Positions 27,380 through 34,326 of a stretch of 64,000 nucleotides of DNA are shown piece by piece. The stretch's first letter is position 1; each line of letters opens with the position of its first letter. The notes below the pieces were generated by a model that saw only the letters and a list, made by a program, of their open reading frames with translations, was not told the origin of the DNA and ran no database searches. The position numbers and the translations under genes were made by a program. This stretch comes from Brevibacillus porteri (GTDB lineage: Bacteria; Bacillota; Bacilli; Brevibacillales; Brevibacillaceae), in the NCBI RefSeq assembly GCF_003013475.1, contig NZ_PXZO01000001.1, positions 124,001 through 188,000 on the forward strand, read 5' to 3'.

Positions 27380-27399
27380 GATAGTAAAATTATACTATC
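27380..27399. promoter_or_regulatory. Inverted repeat ahead of TerB-like gene
   Basis: GATAGTA and TACTATC are perfect seven-base arms around AAATTA. It lies about 25 bases upstream of GTG 27425 and downstream of a TTGACA at 27351-27356, a position suited to an operator. No regulator is assigned. Confidence 0.35.
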
Positions 27400-27424
27400 T
27401 TGGCTTACATAGGAGGTATTTTGC

Positions 27425-27928
27425 GTGGGCTTGTTTGATATGTTTAAGACAGACAAAGGGGAAGAAATGACCCCTCATTTTGGATTCGCATGCTCCTTGC
27501 TCTACATGATGAAATCGGATGGAGAAATGGACCACGAGGAAATCGGTCAATTGCTCGCTGTATTGGGCGGTGAAGAAAGCAACGGCGTGATTGGTGTAGG
27601 TGCTAATAACAGACAGTTGCTCGAAAACGCAATGAAATATACACGCAATAACTCTATCGAGAAGTTCCTGGGCGAAGTAACTCCATTGCTCACAGATGCT
27701 CAAAAAATGTGCATTCTGGTTAACCTGATCGATTCCTCCCTGGCAGATGGCCAACCTGAGCGTGAAGAGCAGGCGCTGTTTGGCAAGTTCTTGACTGCAT
27801 TTGGTATTTCGGAGGATCGTTTCCGTCCATTCTTTGAAGTAATCGTGTTGAAAAATGACCGTGGTGTGTTCGTGAATCAAAACCATCCTAAGAACCAACC
27901 AGGTTACAGAGTGACGCTTCCTGTTTAA
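27425..27928 (+). CDS. TerB-like tellurite-resistance family protein
   Basis: This all-helical protein of 167 residues has the TerB pattern: FACSLLYMMKSDGEMDHEEI in the first half and CILVNLIDSSLADGQPERE with FLTAFGISEDRFRPFF in the second. Both halves carry acidic metal-binding clusters. GTG 27425 follows AGGAGG by eight bases. TerB proteins sit at the cytoplasmic membrane in stress-response assemblies, but the other ter genes are absent here, so a general stress role is likely. The complementary strand also carries a long open frame, which I treat as a shadow. Confidence 0.82.
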   Translation: MGLFDMFKTDKGEEMTPHFGFACSLLYMMKSDGEMDHEEIGQLLAVLGGEESNGVIGVGANNRQLLENAMKYTRNNSIEKFLGEVTPLLTDAQKMCILVNLIDSSLADGQPEREEQALFGKFLTAFGISEDRFRPFFEVIVLKNDRGVFVNQNHPKNQPGYRVTLPV

Positions 27929-27943
27929 TTTTGATACGAATTC

Positions 27944-27972
27944 AAAACCTTCTCATTTGAGAAGGTTTTTTT
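27944..27972 (+). terminator. Terminator after TerB-like gene
   Basis: AAAACCTTCTC and GAGAAGGTTTT pair around ATTT, followed by TTT. Confidence 0.88.
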
Positions 27973-28077
27973 CGTTTTTAGAAAAAGACAGTTCCCTAAA
28001 AGAGCAATACAGAAGAAATGTCGCCGCTTTGATTGTGCTACGATCTGCTTAGGAAAAAAATGAAAGGTGGGACCCCC

Positions 28078-28461
28078 ATGCGGAGTCAAATTTCCAAAAC
28101 ACGTCTGTGGATTGCACGGATTATGAGCGGACTTGTCATTCTTTTTATGCTTTTTGACGGCGTATTCAAACTCATCCAGCCTGCTCCTGTCGTAGAGGGA
28201 ACTCTCGTACTTGGCTATGCGGAGCATCACATTGGCGTGATTGGAATTCTCGCCCTTGTATCAACGGTGTTGTATGCGATACCACGGACAGCGGTTTTGG
28301 GTGCACTTCTGTTAACTGGATTTTTCGGTGGGGTCATCGCTACCCAGATCCGTGTAGACGCGCCACTCTTTTCCCATACGCTGTTTGCTGTATACCTCGC
28401 AATTTTGATGTGGGGCGGATTGTGGCTGCGGGATGAGCGAGTGCGAAAACTGTTTATTTAG
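28078..28461 (+). CDS. DoxX-like small membrane protein
   Basis: The protein has 127 residues with four hydrophobic helices and a short N-terminal charged arm (KTRLWIARIMSGLVILFMLF, then GILALVSTVLYAIPRTAVLG and GALLLTGFFGGVIATQ). This matches the DoxX/DUF4870-like group of four-helix membrane proteins. AAAGGTGGGA precedes ATG 28078. Function unknown; some members act in quinone-linked redox. It stands alone between terminators. Confidence 0.72.
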   Translation: MRSQISKTRLWIARIMSGLVILFMLFDGVFKLIQPAPVVEGTLVLGYAEHHIGVIGILALVSTVLYAIPRTAVLGALLLTGFFGGVIATQIRVDAPLFSHTLFAVYLAILMWGGLWLRDERVRKLFI

Positions 28462-28464
28462 TGC

Positions 28465-28498
28465 AAAGCTGTAGCCACATCATCGGCTACAGCTTTTT
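28465..28498. terminator. Bidirectional terminator between DoxX-like and AraC genes
   Basis: AAAGCTGTAGCC and GGCTACAGCTTT form a 12-base stem with T-runs on both outer sides. Confidence 0.85.
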
Positions 28499-28506
28499 CC
28501 ATGATC

Positions 28507-29481
28507 CTATTTGGTTATAACCGTGAGTCTCCGGTATTCGTTGGGCAACAACCCGGTGCTTTTACGAAACAGCTGGGAGAAGCGACTGGAGTTATGGTAG
28601 CCCACGATATACGCAATCTGATTAATGTGTAAATCGGTGCTCGTAAGCAGTTGCTCGGCGTGATTCATTCGTTTGTTTTGGATATATGCGGTGATGGTGC
28701 ATTGGTTCGCTTGCTTAAAGGTGTATTTCAGCTTGGTGAGTCCCATGCAGGCGATCCGAGCGAGGTGCTCTAAGTGTATTTCGGATGCGAAGTGATCGTC
28801 AATGTAGGCGGTCACAGCTGTCAGGCCGTCCAAGTCCTGTTGGGATATGCTTTTGGTTGGATGCGTTTTTTTGTGTGCTTTGGCTTTCTCCACGATCAGT
28901 GATACTGCTTCTGCGACTTTTCCCTCGTAGTACAGCTTTGCGGCAATTCCCGTTCCCCGAAAATTCCGTATCTGTCGGAGCACGAAAACAAGCTCCGCGA
29001 AATTCGTCATCCCATCTACCGTAATAAAGGACGAGCGCAGATCCTTATACTCTACTGGATATTTGCTTTTCAAATAATCCTCGTAATACTCCGGCATGAT
29101 TTCAATAGCCGTCGAGCGAATGGGAATGTTTTTGCGATAACTGGCCCGATACAAATTGTTATAGCCGATATGGACGCGGATGCAGCCGCATGACAATCGT
29201 TTGTATGGGTTGAATTCTTCACCAGAGACGGAATCGTAATAATTGAAGCTCAGGTACTTGGGTTGCTGGAACTCCAGAAACAAATCCTCGTAAAAGACGA
29301 AATCTTGGATAGAAATCGAAAACAGGTTGTCACGGGTATAAGTCCAGTAGCGCCCTTGCCCTTTCTCTGGCAAAACAGAAAAGCAAACACCCTCGCGATT
29401 GTATGGACCGTGGTCGTCGTCACGATAAAAGCCGCATTGCATTAAACACGGCGTATGCAGTTCCGTCAAAATATCTTTCAT
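28507..29481 (-). CDS. AraC family transcriptional regulator
   Basis: This protein of 324 residues has a distinct N-terminal ligand region (MKDILTELHTPCLMQCGFYR...) and two C-terminal AraC helix-turn-helix motifs (HLEHLARIACMGLTKLKYTF and INQIAYIVGYHNSSRFSQLF, followed by FRKSTGLLPNEYRR). ATG 29481 has GGGTGGTG upstream. It is divergent from the ECF-type transporter operon across a 123-base gap that carries a strong Fur box, so it probably activates the transporter when iron is low and a siderophore-like ligand is present (inference from Btr-type regulators). Confidence 0.9.
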   Translation of the reverse strand: MKDILTELHTPCLMQCGFYRDDDHGPYNREGVCFSVLPEKGQGRYWTYTRDNLFSISIQDFVFYEDLFLEFQQPKYLSFNYYDSVSGEEFNPYKRLSCGCIRVHIGYNNLYRASYRKNIPIRSTAIEIMPEYYEDYLKSKYPVEYKDLRSSFITVDGMTNFAELVFVLRQIRNFRGTGIAAKLYYEGKVAEAVSLIVEKAKAHKKTHPTKSISQQDLDGLTAVTAYIDDHFASEIHLEHLARIACMGLTKLKYTFKQANQCTITAYIQNKRMNHAEQLLTSTDLHINQIAYIVGYHNSSRFSQLFRKSTGLLPNEYRRLTVITK

Positions 29482-29562
29482 TATAGTCACCACCCATGCC
29501 GTGATCGGACGAAAACATACTTCGAAAAGACGTATGTCTACCTGTCGTATTGCTAGAGATTA

Positions 29563-29577
29563 TGATCATCATTATCA
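29563..29577. promoter_or_regulatory. Fur box between AraC regulator and ECF transporter
   Basis: TGATCATCATTATCA matches 13 of 14 defined positions of the 7-1-7 Fur consensus. It lies 28 bases before the ATG at 29605 and 81 bases before the AraC start, so it could repress both directions under iron-replete conditions. Confidence 0.75.
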
Positions 29578-29604
29578 TTACGATTTGTAAGGAGGACTTC
29601 AGCA

Positions 29605-29667
29605 ATGTTCCATGTCCCCTTTATAAGGTTGTGTGTGATCTCGGTTGTAGGGGTGTTTGTCGGATGA
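29605..29667 (+). CDS. 20-residue ORF at head of ECF transporter operon
   Basis: The ORF starts at ATG 29605 behind an excellent AAGGAGG motif (nine-base spacing). It encodes MFHVPFIRLCVISVVGVFVG and stops at 29667. The stop overlaps the ATG of the T-component gene (ATGA). It is hydrophobic with one weak membrane span. It could be a leader or coupling peptide, or the shrunken remnant of the S-component gene expected at this position. No family can be assigned. Confidence 0.4.
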   Translation: MFHVPFIRLCVISVVGVFVG

Positions 29668-30386
29668 AGGAAAAAGCTTATGAAAAAGAAACAGCGCGTA
29701 CGAGACGTCTCGGTCCCAGAACGCATCTGTTGGTGCTGGTAATAGCGAGTATCTTGGCCATGACCGTTCGTGATGATATACAGGTGCACTTACTGGTGGC
29801 ACTAAGTGTAGTGTACTTGGTATGGAATCACCTGTCCAGAAAGGCGTTTCAACTGGTTGTGTTCTATTGCGTGTGCATGGCTTTTGTGTTTTTCATGCCG
29901 AATGTGTTGGCATTGGGAACGATGAAGCTCATTGTCTACACGATGGTGAGAATGATGCCTGTCATCATGATCGGCACGGTTCTGATCTATACGCCACCTG
30001 GTAGTATCATGAGTGCGTTTGAGAAGATGTCAGTCCCCAAACCGATTTTGGTGATGATATGCATTTTGATCCGTTTTTTCCCCGTGGTCATTTTGGAAAT
30101 GAAAGCGATTCGTGACGGGATCCGCGCCAGAGGGATTTTTCCGCATTGGTACAGCGTACTGAAGCATCCGGCCATGGCCTACGAATGTTTTTTTATGCCG
30201 TTGGTCGTCCGTTGCCTGAAGCTGTCGTCAGAACTGGCGTCGTCTGCTGAGCTCCGCGGCATCGAGTGCACAAACGCGCGGACCTCTATCTATCCAGTTG
30301 GCTTCAAGATCATGGATGGCATCGTCGTAGGGCTGTATGCGCTGATAGGCTCGGTAATTTACTGGACGGGAGGGATGATTTCGTGA
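29664..30386 (+). CDS. ECF transporter transmembrane component T
   Basis: This protein of 240 residues has about five membrane spans and the conserved EcfT cytoplasmic motifs near the C-terminus (AIRDGIRARGIF and SAELRGIECTNAR, the paired A-R-G type signals that touch the ATPase). ATG 29664 is preceded by AGGGGTG at about eight bases. It overlaps the 20-codon ORF upstream and the ATPase gene downstream (GTGA). The T subunit scaffolds an ATPase pair and a substrate-specific S subunit; the S gene is not adjacent. The Fur box suggests an iron-related substrate. Confidence 0.85.
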   Translation: MKEKAYEKETARTRRLGPRTHLLVLVIASILAMTVRDDIQVHLLVALSVVYLVWNHLSRKAFQLVVFYCVCMAFVFFMPNVLALGTMKLIVYTMVRMMPVIMIGTVLIYTPPGSIMSAFEKMSVPKPILVMICILIRFFPVVILEMKAIRDGIRARGIFPHWYSVLKHPAMAYECFFMPLVVRCLKLSSELASSAELRGIECTNARTSIYPVGFKIMDGIVVGLYALIGSVIYWTGGMIS

Positions 30387-31864
30387 TCGAGCTAAACGAT
30401 GTTACGTTTCATTATGGTCAGGAAGATGGGGGACATGACACGGAGACCGGCGTGAAAAAGATCAGCCTATCTGTAAAAGCTGGACAGTGTGTCGTACTAT
30501 GTGGGCGGTCTGGCTGCGGCAAGAGTACGATTATGAGGCTGGTCAATGGTCTCGCACCGAATTTTTATGCCGGACGTCTCACGGGTGAGGTAAGCGTTGG
30601 CGGCAAAAGTCCTGCGAGCATGCTGCCCGAGGAACGTACCCGGCTAATGGGCGTCGTATTTCAAGACCCCCGCAGCCAATTTTTTATGGAAACCGTCCGG
30701 GATGAGCTGGCGTTTTCCGCAGAAAACATCGGCATGGCACCAGACGAGATTCGAAGCCGGATGGATAGGCAGGCGAGCCAGCTCGGGATTTCCCACTTGC
30801 TCGATACCTCTTTACATAAGCTGTCCAGCGGGCAAAAGCAACGGGTAGCGATAGCGGCCGCATCGGTTTTGACACCGCCACTTCTTTTGCTGGATGAGCC
30901 TACTGCGAATCTGGACGCTTCCTCTACGCAAAACCTGATTGAAATCGTAAGCAAGCTCAAGCAAAACGGTACCACCCTGCTCATCAGCGAGCATCGGCTC
31001 GTTCCTTTTCTACCCGTTGTCGATTTGTTTGTCTGCATGGAAAATGGCAAAATCGCACGTACGTGGACGAAGGACGAGTTCTGCCAATTGTCTCATGATG
31101 ACGTGCGTATGTATGGTCTGCGCCATCCTGACATGACGCTTCCCGAGACAGCGAAGAAACGTGAGCAGCCAGAAATGTCCGAATTCACGGTGGAGGGTAA
31201 AGGGCTTAGCTATTTTTATAAAAAGAAAAACGACGGAATCACCGATATCGACATCTCGCTTCCACAGGGGAGTGTAACAGCGTTGACTGGAGAAAACGGT
31301 ACGGGCAAGACGACGCTATGCAAAATTTTATGTGGTCTTCTTCGTGAGCGAAAAGGAACGATTGTCAGCCAAGGTCGTTCACTGTCCGCTAACAAAAGAC
31401 GAGCTGTCAGCTATTTGGTGATGCAGGATGCGGACTACCAGCTCTACGCAGACAGTGTCGGAAACGAAATCGTGTTGGGAAAAACCTTGAATGAAGAGCT
31501 CCGCGAAAAGGCGTATGAAGCGATGGATGCTTTCGGTTTGCGCGAGCTTCGCCATCGGCATCCAGCGTCATTATCCGGTGGAGAGAAGCAGCGGGTCACG
31601 ATGGCAGCCGCTTATTGCTCTGACGCAGAACTGATTGTGCTGGATGAACCGACAAGCGGACTTGACGGCGATGGAGTGCTGAAGGTGGCCGCATGGGTGA
31701 AACAGCTGGCTGAAGCAGGCAAAACGGTCGTCATGATCACGCATGACCAGATTCTTTCCAAGCTGGCATGTGATCAAGTGGTTGAGTTGCGGCTTACCCG
31801 AGATGTTGAAACGATTTTTGCGGAGCCAGGGATACGAACAACCGTTGAAACTGCCAATCGTTGA
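30383..31864 (+). CDS. Fused two-domain ABC ATPase (EcfA/CbiO type)
   Basis: The protein has 493 residues and two ABC domains. The first has Walker A CGRSGCGKSTIM, signature LSSGQKQR and Walker B LLLLDEPTAN. The second has TGENGTGKTTLC, LSGGEKQR and LIVLDEPTSG. Its start is GTG 30383, overlapping the T-gene stop, with GGGAGGG upstream. Both ATPase sites look complete. Fusion of the two EcfA subunits occurs in a subset of ECF systems. It is the last gene of the operon. Confidence 0.92.
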   Translation: MIELNDVTFHYGQEDGGHDTETGVKKISLSVKAGQCVVLCGRSGCGKSTIMRLVNGLAPNFYAGRLTGEVSVGGKSPASMLPEERTRLMGVVFQDPRSQFFMETVRDELAFSAENIGMAPDEIRSRMDRQASQLGISHLLDTSLHKLSSGQKQRVAIAAASVLTPPLLLLDEPTANLDASSTQNLIEIVSKLKQNGTTLLISEHRLVPFLPVVDLFVCMENGKIARTWTKDEFCQLSHDDVRMYGLRHPDMTLPETAKKREQPEMSEFTVEGKGLSYFYKKKNDGITDIDISLPQGSVTALTGENGTGKTTLCKILCGLLRERKGTIVSQGRSLSANKRRAVSYLVMQDADYQLYADSVGNEIVLGKTLNEELREKAYEAMDAFGLRELRHRHPASLSGGEKQRVTMAAAYCSDAELIVLDEPTSGLDGDGVLKVAAWVKQLAEAGKTVVMITHDQILSKLACDQVVELRLTRDVETIFAEPGIRTTVETANR

Positions 31865-32074
31865 CAGAAGAAAAAGCATGTGGTAGGATGGTCACAACTT
31901 ATCAGGGACGGAGGGGTACGTGTGGCAAATTAATTTTTCGATACTTTATTCGCACAACACAATCAATGAAATAGCGTGAAAAGGCTATGTTGTGTGCATA
32001 CGAATCGAAAAATGGATTGCCGCTACGGTAACCCAATTGAATCATGGGCAAATGGAGTGAGGAAGGCAAGCGTG
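31865..32074 (+). other. Intergenic stretch with an inverted repeat
   Basis: These bases follow the ATPase gene. CACAACAC (about 31952) and GTTGTGTG (about 31989) are complementary across roughly 30 bases and could form a hairpin. No gene with a plausible start was found and no riboswitch was recognised. Confidence 0.3.
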
Positions 32075-32188
32075 ATGACCGCCTCTATTTGCATGATCTG
32101 CGAAGAGAATGGAACCGATCTTTGTAAAATCAGATTTTGGTATCTGATTTTATGGTTTTCGTTTCTTCTTCCTTTTTCGATGACGTAA
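32075..32188 (+). CDS. Possible 37-residue small membrane peptide
   Basis: ATG 32075 lies eight bases after GAGGAAGG. The peptide has a C-x-x-C motif (CMIC) and a hydrophobic run WYLILWFSFLLPF, ending just before the terminator at 32191. An ATCAGAT/ATCTGAT inverted repeat overlaps the hydrophobic part, so the frame may be fortuitous. No family is known. Confidence 0.25.
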   Translation: MTASICMICEENGTDLCKIRFWYLILWFSFLLPFSMT

Positions 32189-32190
32189 GC

Positions 32191-32217
32191 ACAGGCAGTC
32201 TAGCCTGTGTTTTTTTA
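32191..32217 (+). terminator. Rho-independent terminator
   Basis: ACAGGC and GCCTGT pair around AGTCTA, followed by GTTTTTTT. It insulates the alpha/beta hydrolase gene from upstream transcription. Confidence 0.8.
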
Positions 32218-32246
32218 TTTCCATTCGTTGAGGAGGAAAACAGACA

Positions 32247-33098
32247 ATGGCAGAACAGATTTTAAAAGTGAACGGTGTAGAAATATGTGCGGAAAGCTTT
32301 GGGAAGCCCACAGATCCGGCGATTTTGCTGATTATGGGAGCCCAGATGTCCATGCTTTGGTGGGAGGAAGAATTTTGTCAGCGAATAGCCAAGGCTGGAC
32401 GCTTTGTTATTCGTTTTGATAATCGGGATGTCGGACGCTCCACGACCTACGAGGTTGGGCAACCAGGCTATACATTTGAAGATATGGCGGATGACGCTGT
32501 TCACGTCCTAGATGCATTCGGTGTACAGCAGGCGCACGTCGTTGGTATGTCCATGGGCGGAATGTTGACGCAAATCATTGCATTGCGACATCCCGAAAGA
32601 GTTCGCACGATCATCTTGCATGCAACGTCGAATTTTGCCCCTGACCTACCACCAATCGATGAGAAGCTGATGGAGTTTTTCAGCAATATGGGTGAGATCA
32701 ATTGGGAGGATGAACACGAGGTTTTAGCAGTTGCAGTGGCGAGTTCGAAAGTTTTGATCGGTTCCAAGCATCCTTTTGACGAGGCGCGCGTTCGTGAATT
32801 GGCCCAAATCGATATCGCCAGAAGCAACCATTATGCGAGTAAGAACAACCACGCCTTTGTGACGGCCAGTGAACCGTACCTGTTGCGGACAGCTGAAATC
32901 GCTGTGCCAGCTCTCGTGATTCACGGTACAGAAGACTTACTCATCCCTTTCGCGCATGCCTTACATCTTGCGAACAACATTCCGGGAGCAGTCTTGCTCA
33001 CGTTGGAAGGGACAGGGCATGAGCTTCCACGTGGGGATTGGGATATCGTCATCGAAGCCATTTTGAAGCATACGAGCGGAAGACGGGTACGATTATAA
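32247..33098 (+). CDS. Alpha/beta fold hydrolase
   Basis: The protein has 283 residues. It carries LLIMGAQMSMLWWEEEF, FDNRDVGRSTTY, the nucleophile elbow VVGMSMGGMLTQ (G-M-S-M-G, Ser near 102), IHGTEDLLIPFAHA with the acid and GTGHELPRG with the catalytic His. This is the epoxide-hydrolase or esterase-like layout. GAGGAGG precedes the start. The last few codons (SGRRVRL) are read from a fragment of an unrelated SDR gene fused at about 33075, so the native C-terminus was probably altered by the adjacent rearrangement; the catalytic core is intact. Confidence 0.88.
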   Translation: MAEQILKVNGVEICAESFGKPTDPAILLIMGAQMSMLWWEEEFCQRIAKAGRFVIRFDNRDVGRSTTYEVGQPGYTFEDMADDAVHVLDAFGVQQAHVVGMSMGGMLTQIIALRHPERVRTIILHATSNFAPDLPPIDEKLMEFFSNMGEINWEDEHEVLAVAVASSKVLIGSKHPFDEARVRELAQIDIARSNHYASKNNHAFVTASEPYLLRTAEIAVPALVIHGTEDLLIPFAHALHLANNIPGAVLLTLEGTGHELPRGDWDIVIEAILKHTSGRRVRL

Positions 33099-33133
33099 AT
33101 ATCAGCTCGATTGCGGGCAAGAAAACATTCGCG
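33083..33133 (+). pseudogene. Short-chain dehydrogenase fragment
   Basis: In a frame different from the hydrolase the sequence reads TGTIINISSIAGKKTF, the NISSIAG segment just before the catalytic region of SDR enzymes. Nothing of the Rossmann N-terminus or the YxxxK site is present. It is a scrap at a recombination junction. Confidence 0.5.
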
Positions 33134-33378
33134 AGATCGCGCTGGCTCCAACCAGACAGCAAGGTGGAGTACCAGAAATACGAGAACGAATTGAATCGTT
33201 ACGAGAGCAGCAAGCCCAAGTTTCAACTCCAAAGCAGATAAACCGTGAGATGGATGAGAATAATAAAGATGCAATTATAGTATCTTTAAAACGTAAAATT
33301 AAGAAATTTGATGAAGAAAATAAAGAACTACGTGAGCAGTTAAAATTTGCTTATGCAGAGGTTTATAAAAAAATCTAA
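33118..33378 (+). pseudogene. Transposition helper (DUF6262/TnpC-like) C-terminal remnant
   Basis: The frame encodes GVPEIRERIESLREQQAQ, then SLKRKIKKFDEENKELREQ and KFAYAEVYKKI, ending at TAA 33378. This is the DNA-contact segment and coiled coil typical of the third gene of Tn554-type transposons (recalled). The N-terminal part is missing. It marks the left side of the AT-rich island that follows and shows how that island may have arrived. Confidence 0.55.
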
Positions 33379-33399
33379 GGGAACATCGTTCCCTCCTTA

Positions 33400-33429
33400 T
33401 TCAGCTAAAGGGCCATTTAATTGAATAAC
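33400..33429 (+). repeat. Imperfect direct repeat, left copy
   Basis: TTCAGCTAAAGGGCCATTTA (then ATTGAATAAC) matches the copy at 36425-36454 at about 23 of 30 positions. The two copies bracket the regulator and serine hydrolase pair. Related GCTAACGGG motifs also occur at 3348 and in inverted sense near 33495. Confidence 0.45.
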
Positions 33430-33571
33430 ACTTTAATGAAAATTGGATATTTATGTTAGATTTTAGAAGAGATTGTGAAGTTTTGTACTTAAAGTAACGG
33501 GGCAGGTTAGCTGAAGAAGAACGTAGAATACTAAGGTGCAATGCTAGATGCTTAAGAGGCATTATTGTCTC

Positions 33572-34117
33572 TTAAGCATCTGGAATAATTGTAATAGCAA
33601 CTGTTCGAACTGGAGTATCTTCTGCATTATTTTCACTTGTATTATGGTAGTACTTAATAATTAATTCGTTTAATTCATTTTGGAATTGCTTGAATTTTTC
33701 ATCATCTAACGTTAACGCGGCTAAAGAAAAAGTAGCACTATCCTCTGAATTGTTTTGCTCTTCTAATTTTTTAAGATAACTTTGATATTGATACAAAAGA
33801 GATAATTGGTAGTAAGTAACATAATCAAGTTTCTGCTGTTGCGATGCTTTTTTCCATTCCTCCGCATCGATTCTAGCCTCATCTTCTTTTAAAGCATAAT
33901 ATTTTTCAGAAACTGATTTCACTTTTTTTTCTTTAATAACGTGAATAATTCCAGAATCCATCATAATTTGTAACTGTCTATATAGAGTTGCTTGAGGTAC
34001 ATCTTTAATGATTTTGACCATTTCTAAAGGTGTTAATCCATTTTCTTTATTTCTCATTAATGATTGGCAAATTTTCATTCTAACGGGATGCATTAAAACA
34101 TCAACTTTATTGACCAT
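33572..34117 (-). CDS. ArsR-like helix-turn-helix transcriptional regulator
   Basis: This protein of 181 residues starts MVNKVDVLMHPVRMKICQSL with an N-terminal winged helix (TPLEMVKIIKDVPQATLYRQ) and a long helical C-terminal half (KLDYVTYYQLSLLYQYQSYL). GGGGATAT lies upstream of ATG 34117. Codon use is strongly AT-biased, unlike the flanking genes and like the divergent serine hydrolase, so both came together. Similar pairs occur in the Bacillus cereus group (recalled). It probably represses the divergent gene through the inverted repeat at 34203. Confidence 0.8.
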   Translation of the reverse strand: MVNKVDVLMHPVRMKICQSLMRNKENGLTPLEMVKIIKDVPQATLYRQLQIMMDSGIIHVIKEKKVKSVSEKYYALKEDEARIDAEEWKKASQQQKLDYVTYYQLSLLYQYQSYLKKLEEQNNSEDSATFSLAALTLDDEKFKQFQNELNELIIKYYHNTSENNAEDTPVRTVAITIIPDA

Positions 34118-34202
34118 AATATCCCCTCTTATTCATCCGGTTTTTCATTCCTATTATAAATAATGAGAATAATTATTGCAATCATTCAACTCTTATTTTA
34201 TC

Positions 34203-34220
34203 ATTATCGATAACGATAAT
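34203..34220. promoter_or_regulatory. Palindromic operator between regulator and serine hydrolase
   Basis: ATTATCG and CGATAAT are perfect seven-base arms around ATAA. It sits in the divergent promoter region, 86 bases from the regulator start and 107 from the hydrolase start, so it is a candidate operator for the HTH protein. Confidence 0.5.
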
Positions 34221-34326
34221 AAAGTTTGGTTATGCAGAGTTAAATGCTCTTAAAGATATTGATTTTATAGCTTTTCTCTAAGGGCGTTAATCTAAGACTA
34301 ATACTTTTATGAGAGGGGATACGAAA

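Noticed and set aside
27395-27898. 167-codon minus-strand frame opposite the TerB-like gene
   Set aside because: The plus strand has the TerB pattern, GTG start with ribosome site and a terminator. The opposite frame has none of these.
31952-32170. Possible riboswitch between the ECF operon and the hydrolase gene
   Set aside because: Hairpins are present, but no known aptamer core (c-di-GMP, TPP, cobalamin, c-di-AMP) could be matched.
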